Below, piece by piece: positions 26,871-34,703 of a DNA stretch of 64,000 nt (position 1 is the first letter of the stretch; each line of letters opens with the position of its first letter). Source of the DNA: Bog-159 sp963756605 (GTDB lineage: Bacteria; Acidobacteriota; Terriglobia; Bryobacterales; Bryobacteraceae); the NCBI GenBank assembly GCA_963756605.1, contig CAVWOT010000024.1:62001-126000 (forward strand). Direction: 5' to 3'. The position numbers and the translations under genes are program-made. Under the pieces are notes generated by a model. That model did no database searches, was not told the DNA's origin, and was given only the letters and a program-made list of their open reading frames with translations.

Positions 26871-27070
26871 ATGTCTATTCCTCCCGAACCGCTCCCGGAA
26901 TCAATCCCTCGGTTGAATTCAGCTACAGGGAGTTCTGTCCTGTTTGGGAAGAGCCCTTTTTCCCAGTAGCGACTACAGACAAGTTGCTTGAGGACAAGGC
27001 CCGAAAGTCATGGACGCAAGCGCTAGAGAAGTTTTCTCTCCAATACCTGCGGGCCAACCCATCGAAATAA
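26870..27070 (+). other. Short unassigned reading frame after the integrase remnant
   Basis: Continues the integrase C-terminal frame past DEVERI with ~66 residues of unrelated sequence (YLENVYSSRTAPGINPSVEF to SLQYLRANPSK). No ribosome site of its own. Not recognised; probably the tail of another truncated gene joined to the integrase end. Confidence 0.3.
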
Positions 27071-27073
27071 GCG

Positions 27074-27493
27074 TTAATCTTCCCGGCGGAACAGCGCGCG
27101 AAAACCTTCTTGCTCGAAGTGCCGATCATTGGTGAGCGCTTCGGTCAGGCCTTCCCTCCGCATCGTCTGCATGGAAATGCAATCGACCAGGCTGTAACGC
27201 TTGTCAGGCCTTTGGCTGTAAAGATCGAGGCCGGCCAGAAAAGAAGAGCGGCTTTGCGGGATCACCCGAATAACGGGCTTGGCGAGAATGCGCTGTACAC
27301 TGGTGGCGGCGCGACGGCGTAGCGTCTCGGACCCGGAAGCGAAAAACGTGAGGTATTCGCCTAAGACTTCATCAGTAGTGATGATTGCCGAAGCAGCTCG
27401 CGCGGCTGTGATGGTCAAAGCCCATTGGTGCGCGCTATCGGATACATCTGCCAGAGCAACCCAATAGAACGTATCGGCAAAAACAGCGGTCAT
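27074..27493 (-). CDS. vapC: PIN-domain ribonuclease toxin, VapC type
   Basis: 139 residues with the four PIN acidic residues: Asp in VFADTFYWVAL (~7), Glu in TDEVLGEYL (~44), Asp in SLVDCISM (~104) and Asp in LTNDRHFEQEGF (~122). PIN toxins are Mg-dependent RNases neutralised by the cognate antitoxin. Overlaps the upstream antitoxin by 4 bp, the standard vapBC arrangement. Appears intact, in contrast to the neighbouring integrase. Confidence 0.9.
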   Translation of the reverse strand: MTAVFADTFYWVALADVSDSAHQWALTITAARAASAIITTDEVLGEYLTFFASGSETLRRRAATSVQRILAKPVIRVIPQSRSSFLAGLDLYSQRPDKRYSLVDCISMQTMRREGLTEALTNDRHFEQEGFRALFRRED

Positions 27494-27756
27494 GCCTCTC
27501 GCTTGGGCCAGCCGTAAATATAGTGATCGTGCTGGCTGGCACCGTCTTTGGGTTGGGTGGCCATGACCTCGGCGGGGACATCGCGCATGCAGTCGAGAAT
27601 GATATCCGCAGCCGTCTGAAGGGGACGCTCGGCGGGTGGCGGTTCGCTTTCAGCGTCCGCCAATTGTTTGAGCCATGCCTCCAGGGTGAGGCCAGCCGCG
27701 TTCGCTTTCGCTTTCAGCGCCGCCGCCTGTTCATCGGGAAGCTCGATTACCGTCAT
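27490..27756 (-). CDS. vapB: Antitoxin of VapBC pair, ribbon-helix-helix type
   Basis: 88 residues. N-terminal MTVIELPDEQAAALKAKANA, GLTLEAWLKQL reads as a ribbon-helix-helix DNA-binding segment; the C-terminal region (QHDHYIYGWPKR) would wrap the toxin. The ATG is followed directly by the vapC gene in overlap. Likely autoregulates the pair. Confidence 0.82.
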   Translation of the reverse strand: MTVIELPDEQAAALKAKANAAGLTLEAWLKQLADAESEPPPAERPLQTAADIILDCMRDVPAEVMATQPKDGASQHDHYIYGWPKREA

Positions 27757-27834
27757 AAGAAAATCTCCGGTGCCTTCATCGTATCAAGGCCGATCTTATG
27801 CCGGTTGAGGGGCTTTGTCACGCGACTAGGCCGA

Positions 27835-27908
<74 letters not shown>

Positions 27909-28035
27909 AAACGAGGGCGGTTAAATTAGCAAGCGTCAGGAGCCAGGGAAAAGCGAAAAAGAAGGCCTCCAGCGTCCCCATGCGCTTGTAGTACCGTAAA
28001 GCTCGCCGCGGCTGCACTGTCCGGAAGGAGCGCCG

Positions 28036-28062
28036 GCCCGCAGGACTGGAGTTCTACCCCAC
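28036..28062. repeat. Hairpin repeat fragment (copy 5), inverted
   Basis: GCCCGCAGGACTGGAGTTCTACCCCAC, i.e. the reverse of a GTGGGGTAGAACTCCAGTCCTGC unit. Only the first stem unit, with one base pair lost, is kept. Lies 30 bp upstream of gnd. Confidence 0.6.
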
Positions 28063-28092
28063 AATCGGGATAACCTAACAGGGGGGACTTCG

Positions 28093-29112
28093 ATGCAGCT
28101 GGGGATGATCGGCCTGGGGCGCATGGGCGCGAATATGGTTCGCCGCCTGATGCGCGGCGGCCACCAATGCGTGGTTTTCGATCGGGATCGCGCGAATATC
28201 GAAACGCTGCGGGGCGAGGGTGCTACGGGCGCGGACTCGCTGGAGCATTTCCTGAAAGCGCTGCAGCCGCCGCGGGCCGTCTGGTTAATGATTCCCGCGG
28301 GGGTAGTAGATGCCACGCTGGCGGATCTGTCAGCCCGCCTGGAAAAGGACGACATCGTCATCGACGGCGGCAATTCCTACTATATCGACGACATCCGCCG
28401 CGCCAAGGATCTCACCGCCAAGGGTCTGCACTACGTGGATGTGGGCACCAGCGGCGGGGTCTGGGGATTGGAACGCGGCTATTGCCAGATGATCGGCGGG
28501 CAGCCCGAAATCGTGCAGCATCTGGACCCCATTTTCAAGACCCTGGCGCCCGGCTTAGGCAGCGCCGAACGGACGCCTGGCCGCGAAAAGGCCGGCGGCA
28601 CGTCCGAACAGGGCTATTTGCATTGCGGCCCATCCGGCGCGGGACACTTTGTGAAGATGGTGCACAACGGCATCGAATACGGCATCATGGCCGCCTATGC
28701 CGAAGGCTTGAACATTTTGAAACACGCCGATGCCGGCAAGCGCATCCGGGAAACCGACGCCGAAACCGCGCCCATGCGCAATCCCGAAAATTACCAATTC
28801 GAATTGAACCTGGCGGATATCGCCGAAGTGTGGCGTCGGGGCAGCGTGGTGGCCTCGTGGCTGCTCGATCTCACGGCCATCGCGTTGTTCCAGCAATCCG
28901 ACCTGTCGGGCTTTTCCGGACACGTCTCGGACTCCGGCGAGGGCCGCTGGACCGTTACGGCGGCTATCGACGAATCGACGCCAGCGCCCGTATTGAGTGC
29001 GGCCCTGTATCAGCGTTTCAGCTCGCGCGGTGAAGAGGACTTCGCCGATAAGCTGCTTTCCGCGATGCGTTACCAGTTTGGCGGACACGTCGAGCGCAAG
29101 GCGGGAAGCTAG
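28093..29112 (+). CDS. gnd: 6-phosphogluconate dehydrogenase, decarboxylating (short, NAD-type)
   Basis: 339 residues: the short GndA/YqeC-type form rather than the ~470-residue classical enzyme. GLGRMGANMV (dinucleotide site), IDGGNSYYIDDIRRA, DVGTSGGVWGLERGY and the catalytic HFVKMVHNGIEYG with Lys are visible, followed by the C-terminal helical domain (SGHVSDSGEGRWTV). It oxidises 6-phosphogluconate to ribulose 5-phosphate and CO2. Strong ribosome site AGGGGGG before the ATG. A carboxylesterase gene begins 4 bp after its stop. Confidence 0.92.
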   Translation: MQLGMIGLGRMGANMVRRLMRGGHQCVVFDRDRANIETLRGEGATGADSLEHFLKALQPPRAVWLMIPAGVVDATLADLSARLEKDDIVIDGGNSYYIDDIRRAKDLTAKGLHYVDVGTSGGVWGLERGYCQMIGGQPEIVQHLDPIFKTLAPGLGSAERTPGREKAGGTSEQGYLHCGPSGAGHFVKMVHNGIEYGIMAAYAEGLNILKHADAGKRIRETDAETAPMRNPENYQFELNLADIAEVWRRGSVVASWLLDLTAIALFQQSDLSGFSGHVSDSGEGRWTVTAAIDESTPAPVLSAALYQRFSSRGEEDFADKLLSAMRYQFGGHVERKAGS

Positions 29113-29116
29113 TCCG

Positions 29117-30760
29117 GTGGCGACTTCGGTTGGCGGGGCGCCCGCGTGCTTGTTGGCATTCGCGCTTGCGGCCATGGCCCAGTCCGGTCCGGTTGTCGCG
29201 GTGACGGGCGGCGTGGTGCGCGGCAACATGGCCGGGCCAGGCGCGGTGTTTAAGACGATTCCGTTTGCAGCGCCGCCGGTAGGTCCGCTGCGTTGGCGCG
29301 AGCCGCAGCCCATCCAGCCGTGGCGCGGCGTGCGCGATGCCACGCATTACTCGGCGGCTTGTGTACAGAATCCGATTGGCACGGGCGCATTCCTGGGACC
29401 GCTGGCGCGCCGCTATGGCGTGAGCACGGCCACGCCGCGTTGGGAGATTTCCGAAGACTGTCTCTACCTGAATATCTGGACGCCTGAATGGCCGGCGAAG
29501 GAGCCGCGGGCCGTGATGCTCTGGCTGCACGGCGGGTCGAACCGGATCGGCAGCGGCAATGAGCCGGGCTACGACGGCGCTGAACTGGCCAAACACGGTG
29601 TGCTGGTGGTGACGGTCAACTACCGGCTAGGCGCGCTGGGCTTTTTTGCCCTCCCCGAACTTACACGCGAATCGCCGCACCATGCCTCCGGCAACTATGG
29701 ATTGCTCGACCAAATCGCGGCGCTGCGGTGGGTCCAGGACAACATCGCCAAATTTGGCGGCGACCCCGCGCGCGTGACCGTTTTTGGCGAATCCGCCGGC
29801 GCGATCGATGCGGGTGTGCTGATGTGTTCCCCGCTGGCGCACGGGCTATTCGCGCGCGCGATTCTGGAGAGCGGTCCGCTACTCGGCCTGGCCTATGCGC
29901 ATAGTTTGCGGCAAGCGGAGCAGTATGGTGAGCGCGTGTCCAGGCTGGCTTTGCGCCTCCAACATCCCGATACGACGGGCGGTCCGTTCCTGGAGCGCTT
30001 GCGCGCGCTGCCCGCCGCGGCCATCCTGGCGGCTGGGGCGCAAGCCGGCAAACAGGAGCCGAATCCCGAGTTTGTGCTGGATGGCTGGGCACTGACGCGC
30101 ACTCCGCAAGCCGTGTTTGCGGCTGGAAACGAGCAGCCGGTATCGTTCATCATCGGCAATAACGGACGCGAAGCGAGCGCCTTTCGCACGGCATCCAGCG
30201 GCGGTTTGGCTGCCGATCAGGGTCCTTTGAAGACGCTGCATATCAGCTATGGAAACCTGGCGCCGGTGGCCATGGCCGCCTACGCGGTTGACTCGCATAT
30301 GGGCCGGGAAGCTGCCGCGGATTCGTGGCTCAACGACGCGCTGATGACCTGTCCGGCGGAGGCCATGGCCGCCCTGAATGCCGCGGCCGGCCGGCCGTCG
30401 TTTGTATATCAGTTCCTGCGCTCCGTACCGGGTAAGGGGGAAAGTAGCCTGGGCTCGTTTCACAGCCTGGAACTGCCCTACGTATTCGGAGCGCTGCGCA
30501 ATCCGGTGTGGGGCTGGCTGCCTTTTGAAAAGCAGGACGTGGGGCTGGCCGCGGCCATCGAAAGCTACTGGACTAACTTCGCCAAGAGCGGAGATCCCAA
30601 TGGCGGCGGGCTCCCGCAATGGCGCTCGTACAAGGCCGCTTCGGAATGGTACATGGAATTCGGCAATGACGGGCGCGCCCATCCGCGGCAAGGCGGGCGT
30701 CCGACGTTTTGCAGTCTGGACGTGCCCAAGCTGAAACAGCGCCTGCTGGCTAATCAATAA
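29117..30760 (+). CDS. Exported type-B carboxylesterase
   Basis: 547 residues from a GTG at 29117, giving a signal peptide (VATSVGGAPACLLAFALAAMAQ). Type-B features: SEDCLYLNIWTPE, LWLHGGSN oxyanion region, YRLGALGFF, GNYGLLDQIAALRWVQDNI, GDPARVTVFGESAGA with the nucleophile Ser near residue 224, and FHSLELPYVFG with the His (~448). Alpha/beta hydrolase acting outside the cytoplasm on ester substrates; substrate unknown. 10-bp overlap of stops with the convergent small gene. Confidence 0.88.
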   Translation: MATSVGGAPACLLAFALAAMAQSGPVVAVTGGVVRGNMAGPGAVFKTIPFAAPPVGPLRWREPQPIQPWRGVRDATHYSAACVQNPIGTGAFLGPLARRYGVSTATPRWEISEDCLYLNIWTPEWPAKEPRAVMLWLHGGSNRIGSGNEPGYDGAELAKHGVLVVTVNYRLGALGFFALPELTRESPHHASGNYGLLDQIAALRWVQDNIAKFGGDPARVTVFGESAGAIDAGVLMCSPLAHGLFARAILESGPLLGLAYAHSLRQAEQYGERVSRLALRLQHPDTTGGPFLERLRALPAAAILAAGAQAGKQEPNPEFVLDGWALTRTPQAVFAAGNEQPVSFIIGNNGREASAFRTASSGGLAADQGPLKTLHISYGNLAPVAMAAYAVDSHMGREAAADSWLNDALMTCPAEAMAALNAAAGRPSFVYQFLRSVPGKGESSLGSFHSLELPYVFGALRNPVWGWLPFEKQDVGLAAAIESYWTNFAKSGDPNGGGLPQWRSYKAASEWYMEFGNDGRAHPRQGGRPTFCSLDVPKLKQRLLANQ

Positions 30761-31019
30761 TCCAGCAGGTTGGGGAAAACCTCGCCAGGCGGACTTGGGC
30801 CGGCGCGGTCGAAGCCGCGGTTGCGGGCGCCGTGAACTGCAGGGTGGCCACGTCGGTGACGTCGTAGGTCTTCACCGAGTCATCCACTTGCATTTTTACG
30901 GTACGGGCCGTGCCGCCCATGTAAGTCCCCTGCACCACCTGGCCATTGCGCAGTGTGAGGGTGTCGGCCATGCAGGCCGCGGCGCATGCCAGCGCCAGAA
31001 TGACTGTAGTCAGACGCAT
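30750..31019 (-). CDS. Small exported protein
   Basis: 89 residues starting MRLTTVILALACAAACMA, a signal peptide with a possible lipoprotein-like cysteine. The mature part reads TLTLRNGQVVQGTYMGGTARTVKMQVDD, a short beta-motif found in many acidobacterial and planctomycete secreted proteins. Function unknown. Follows the CbiX/DUF362-like gene by 4 bp and is probably the last gene of the urease operon transcript. Confidence 0.65.
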   Translation of the reverse strand: MRLTTVILALACAAACMADTLTLRNGQVVQGTYMGGTARTVKMQVDDSVKTYDVTDVATLQFTAPATAASTAPAQVRLARFSPTCWIID

Positions 31020-31023
31020 AGGT

Positions 31024-32769
31024 TCATTGTATGACGGCCCATTGAGGCAGGCCGCATTCTGCGGCTTCGTGCGGCCAGCCGAGTTCCTGCCGTACCACGT
31101 CGAAGAAGGCGCTGCGGGTGACGTCCTGTCCTTGCAGACGGCTGGCCAGAATGTCGGCTGCCGGCAAGCCCCGGCTGAGCGTAAGAATGCCGCGGTTGGA
31201 CAGAATATCGTAATTGCCCCAGCGGCTGCGATAGAGTCCCTGGCGGTCCCAGCGCACGGCTGAGTAGAGAGCTTCGACGATCCCAAATGTGGTGAAGAGA
31301 GCGCCGTAGAGCCGCGCCACGTCGCAGCACACCTGCGCGAACCAGGTGATGTTCGGGCCGTGCCAGGCGGCGCGTAGCGGAGGCGGCAGCATTCCGAAGA
31401 GGTTCGAGATTCCCAGGCGTGTGGGTCCTTTGAATTTCGCGAAGCTCAGAAACGCGGCGCCGCGGTTTTGCCACAAGACGTCCGGCAGGAAGGCGGCTAG
31501 CTCAGGATGATTGAGGGTCACGCCGCCGTTTTCCAGAAACGCAAGGACGTCCTCGGCCGGTGCGCACTGCCCGTCCCAAAACGCCTCGGTGACGTTCAGG
31601 TATTGCGCGCCATGCGCCGCCAGGACCGCGGCAAGTCCGGTGCGGCGCAGGTATTCGGCATCCTGCTGCTGAATCCAGGCGCGATGGCACTGCGCCTCAG
31701 TCTCCCAGTCCCAATCGGCGCCGCCCAGATTGCGGCTGCTGGTGTGTCCTTCGAGCACCACTGCGGGACCGGGCAGCGCGCCAAGCAGCAGATCGAGCGC
31801 CGCCGGATCGGTGAACGTGCCTGGCGCGTAACCATGCCAGGTTACTTTCACGAAGTATTTTTCCGAATGTGGCAGCACGCCGGCCAGCAACTCCCGGAGT
31901 ACGTCCACGCCGGCGATCTCGGCGACCAATCCCTTGGCCGGATCTTTCGCGGTGCCCGTCCAGACCACCGGTTGCGCGGGTGTTTCGCCGCGGCGTGCGG
32001 ACGGCGTGCGCGCGGCATCGCGGCGGCGCCTGGCCCGCCACAGTTCTACGATGCGCTGGGTCAGCCAGGAGGAAAGCGCCGGATGCGCGCCCGGCGCATC
32101 CAGCAAGCGCCAGGATGCGGCTTCCGGGTGCGCGCGCTGATGATTTTCCAGGATGACGCGCGCGTAATCGTAGTGCTCGACCGGCCATTGCATCTGCGGC
32201 ACGACTAGCCACGTGAGCGGTTCCCGCATGCACCGCTCGAGCGCCTGGCCGAGAAACGGTTGCGCGTGGCGCACAAATCCCACCGCAGCGCCGCCTAGCC
32301 CAAGTTGCTCCCACAGCAGGCGCATCAGGCGATAGGTTTGGGCGCGGCTGGCGCTATCGCCTTGGCCGCTCGCCGCCAGTAGCAGGCCGACGCGTTGGGG
32401 CGAAAACGAGCTGCCCGCCAAAGCGGACGAAATCAGATCGGCGAAGCAATCGACCAGCAGGGGATGGCCAAGGTCTACGGTATCGGCGTGGACCACCAGC
32501 CCGGGGGACTCACGGCGCCATTCAGCCATCGCAGAACCCAGCGTTTCGCGTTCCCATACGCTGAAATCCAGGCACGCCGGAACAACAAAAACTTCGTCGG
32601 CGCCGGCTGGTGGTGCTTTAAAAAAACCGATCGTAGTCAATTCGAGGCGCGGCTCGAATCCCAGAATAGCGGCGCACGGTTCGACCAGGCCGGCTACCTG
32701 GCGCTCGGCATCCGCCCAGACCGCGTCAGACGGCGTCAGATCGGTCGCGATCACGAATGCGGAATTCAC
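31024..32769 (-). CDS. CbiX-like chelatase domain joined to a DUF362-like domain
   Basis: 581 residues from GTG 32769, which overlaps the preceding stop as GTGA. The N-terminal ~210 residues resemble sirohydrochlorin/CbiX chelatase halves: VGLLLAASGQGDSASRAQTY, VGFVRHAQPFLGQALERCM and WLVVPQMQWPVEHYDY. The C-terminal ~300 residues look like DUF362: HSEKYFVKVTWHG, LEGHTSSRNLG, AFLSFAKFKGPTRLGISNLFGMLP. No obvious ferredoxin-type cysteine cluster. The combination, coupled to a nickel ureohydrolase and urease, suggests a metal-handling or maturation role (inference). Both domain calls are by eye. Confidence 0.6.
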   Translation of the reverse strand: MNSAFVIATDLTPSDAVWADAERQVAGLVEPCAAILGFEPRLELTTIGFFKAPPAGADEVFVVPACLDFSVWERETLGSAMAEWRRESPGLVVHADTVDLGHPLLVDCFADLISSALAGSSFSPQRVGLLLAASGQGDSASRAQTYRLMRLLWEQLGLGGAAVGFVRHAQPFLGQALERCMREPLTWLVVPQMQWPVEHYDYARVILENHQRAHPEAASWRLLDAPGAHPALSSWLTQRIVELWRARRRRDAARTPSARRGETPAQPVVWTGTAKDPAKGLVAEIAGVDVLRELLAGVLPHSEKYFVKVTWHGYAPGTFTDPAALDLLLGALPGPAVVLEGHTSSRNLGGADWDWETEAQCHRAWIQQQDAEYLRRTGLAAVLAAHGAQYLNVTEAFWDGQCAPAEDVLAFLENGGVTLNHPELAAFLPDVLWQNRGAAFLSFAKFKGPTRLGISNLFGMLPPPLRAAWHGPNITWFAQVCCDVARLYGALFTTFGIVEALYSAVRWDRQGLYRSRWGNYDILSNRGILTLSRGLPAADILASRLQGQDVTRSAFFDVVRQELGWPHEAAECGLPQWAVIQ

Positions 32770-33938
32770 GCGGCGTGCAGGCGGCCGCCCACGCGGCCGT
32801 GTTTCGTCATGGTGGCCAGCACATCCACCATGGCGCGGACGGCCAGCAGCGCGGTGATATCGGAAATGTCGTAGGGCGGCGACACCTCTACCGCCTCCAT
32901 GGCGGCGATGCCTTCTTTGGCGACGCCGCGGAGGATGGCCAGCGCTTCCCGCGGCAGAAATCCGCCCGGCTCGGGCCATCCAGTGCCGGGCACGAAGCCG
33001 GCGTCCACGGAATCGATATCGAACGAGAGATAGACCGCGCTGGCGCCCTTCCAGGCCACCTCCAGGGCAATCTCCACGGTCTTATCGATGCCTATGCGCT
33101 CGATATCCTGAATGGTCAACACGGTGGACCCGCGCTTGCGGCCTTGGGTCACGCCGGGCCGCGGCACCTGCCATCCGCCTATGCCAACCTGCACTAAGTT
33201 AGTCGGCGGGCAGTTAGGGATGTTAGTAGCATGGAACCAGGGACAAGTGTGCATGATCTCGTCCATGTCTTTTTCCTGGGTGTCAATGTGCCGGTCGAGA
33301 TGGATGATGCCGACCTTACCTTCCACGCATTGGGCTACGCCGCGCACGCAGGGGTAACCGATAGAATGATCGCCGCCCATGATCATAGGCAGAGTTCCCT
33401 GGGAGAGTATGTGCGCGACGCCTTTGCTGATCTGATCGTGACTCTTAGTAATGTTCGCCGGGCAGAAAATATCGCCCGCGTCGCACATCTTGAGTGACTC
33501 GCGCAAATCCACGCCTAACTCAAAGTTATAAGTTGTATACAGCGATGATATGCGCCGGATACCTTGCGGGCCGAAGCGCGTGCCGGCGCGGTAAGTGGTG
33601 GCGATATCGAACGGCACGCCAACGAAAGCCACGTCGTACTCGCCTACCTGGCGCACGTCTTCGAGATACGGAGTCTTCAGAAAAGTATTGATGCCGGACC
33701 AGTGGGGCAGCTCGCCGCGTTGAAAGCAACTGATCTCGCTCCTATCCTGGATGGAATCGACACACTCCAGGCCGAACTCCTTGCCGCGCCGGACTTCCTC
33801 TTTCCATTGCGCGGAAGGCAATTGGCTTTCTTCGTACAACGCGCGCATTCCTTCGAAAGACGAGAAATCCGGCAGCGCCCGGCTATGTTCGCGGAAATTG
33901 GGGGCGTGCCGCTTATAAAAAGGTTCGCTAATGGGCAT
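32766..33938 (-). CDS. gdmH: Ureohydrolase, probable nickel guanidine hydrolase (GdmH type)
   Basis: 390 residues, ~70 longer than ordinary agmatinase, with a ~90-residue N-terminal extension (EFGLECVDSIQDRSEISCF, then HWSGINTFLKTPYLED). Ureohydrolase metal motifs: GGDHSIGYP (~188), HLDRHIDTQ (~213-221; most agmatinases have DAHTD) and SFDIDSVDAGFVPGTGW followed by PEPGG (~304-325). The WPEPGG motif and MHTCPWFHATN/GIGGWQVPR agree, as I recall, with cyanobacterial guanidine hydrolase (Sll1077) rather than SpeB. It would convert guanidine to urea and ammonia. The gene overlaps ureG by 11 bp and sits downstream of ureC, so its urea product would feed urease directly. Agmatine or guanidinobutyrate cannot be excluded. 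Confidence 0.75.
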   Translation of the reverse strand: MPISEPFYKRHAPNFREHSRALPDFSSFEGMRALYEESQLPSAQWKEEVRRGKEFGLECVDSIQDRSEISCFQRGELPHWSGINTFLKTPYLEDVRQVGEYDVAFVGVPFDIATTYRAGTRFGPQGIRRISSLYTTYNFELGVDLRESLKMCDAGDIFCPANITKSHDQISKGVAHILSQGTLPMIMGGDHSIGYPCVRGVAQCVEGKVGIIHLDRHIDTQEKDMDEIMHTCPWFHATNIPNCPPTNLVQVGIGGWQVPRPGVTQGRKRGSTVLTIQDIERIGIDKTVEIALEVAWKGASAVYLSFDIDSVDAGFVPGTGWPEPGGFLPREALAILRGVAKEGIAAMEAVEVSPPYDISDITALLAVRAMVDVLATMTKHGRVGGRLHAA

Positions 33939-34587
33939 GATGATGGGTATGTTCGTGACGCTCGTAATGGAGCGGGCGGGGTGGTCCGGCGGAGAGTTGC
34001 GCCTCTAGCCAGCGCGTTACTTCAGGCAACCCGGTTCCGTGACGCAGATCGGTGAAGATGAAGGGCCGCTCGCCGCGCTGCTGGCGGGCATCGCGCTCCA
34101 TCACTTCGAGCGATGCGCCTACGTGCGGGGCGAGGTCGACTTTATTGATCACCAGCAGATCGGAACGGATGATGCCGGGGCCGCCTTTGCGCGGGATCTT
34201 GTCGCCTCCCGCAACGTCGATCACATAGATCCAGACATCCACCAGTTCGGGGCTGAATGCCGCCGCCAGGTTATCGCCGCCGCTTTCCACAAATACGAGT
34301 TCGAGCCCCGGCAGGGCCTTCTCGAAATCCGCGATGGCTTCCAGGTTCATGGAGGCATCGTCGCGGATGGCGGCATGCGGACAGCCGCCGGTTTCCACGC
34401 CGCGTACGCGTTCCGGGGGCAAGACGCCCTGGCGTATCAGGAACTCCGCGTCCTCACGGGTGTAAATGTCGTTAGTCACTACGGCCAGGCTATAGCGGGT
34501 GTGCAGTTGCTGACTCAAGGCATGCACTAATGCGGTTTTGCCGCTGCCTACCGGACCGGCTATGCCTACGCGAAACGCCCTGGTCAC
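33928..34587 (-). CDS. ureG: Urease accessory GTPase UreG
   Basis: 219 residues. P-loop GPVGSGKTALVHAL at ~11, VTNDIYTREDAEFL, GVETGGCPHAAIRDDASMNL with the Cys-Pro-His nickel site, VESGGDNLAAAFSPEL and NKVDLAPHVGA are all canonical. It couples GTP hydrolysis to nickel delivery to apo-urease. Unusual feature: a C-terminal His-rich tail (HYERHEHTHHHAH), normally found in UreE or at the UreG N-terminus. No ureE gene is present in the window. Its 3' end overlaps the guanidine-hydrolase-like gene. Confidence 0.95.
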   Translation of the reverse strand: MTRAFRVGIAGPVGSGKTALVHALSQQLHTRYSLAVVTNDIYTREDAEFLIRQGVLPPERVRGVETGGCPHAAIRDDASMNLEAIADFEKALPGLELVFVESGGDNLAAAFSPELVDVWIYVIDVAGGDKIPRKGGPGIIRSDLLVINKVDLAPHVGASLEVMERDARQQRGERPFIFTDLRHGTGLPEVTRWLEAQLSAGPPRPLHYERHEHTHHHAH

Positions 34588-34604
34588 GATATGTCACTCA
34601 TGGA

Positions 34605-34675
34605 GTGGGGCAGACCTCCAGGTCTGCGCGGGTCCTCCAGGACCCGCATAGGCCGGCGTGGATGCCGGCAGCCAC
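34605..34675. repeat. Hairpin repeat (copy 6) between ureG and ureC
   Basis: GTGGGGCAGACCTCCAGGTCTGC gives the stem GCAGACCTCCAGGTCTGC, followed by GCGGGTCCTCCAGGACCCGC and GGCCGGCGTGGATGCCGGC. Two CC-centred and one GG-centred stems. It fills most of the gap between ureC and ureG inside an otherwise tightly overlapping operon, so it could alter mRNA stability or terminate part of the transcript. Confidence 0.82.
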
Positions 34676-34703
34676 ATGCAAAGATGGATTGGTTAGCGCC
34701 ATA

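Noticed and set aside
32766..33938. Ordinary agmatinase SpeB
   Set aside because: Too long, with N-terminal extension and altered metal-site motifs; kept only as an alternative.
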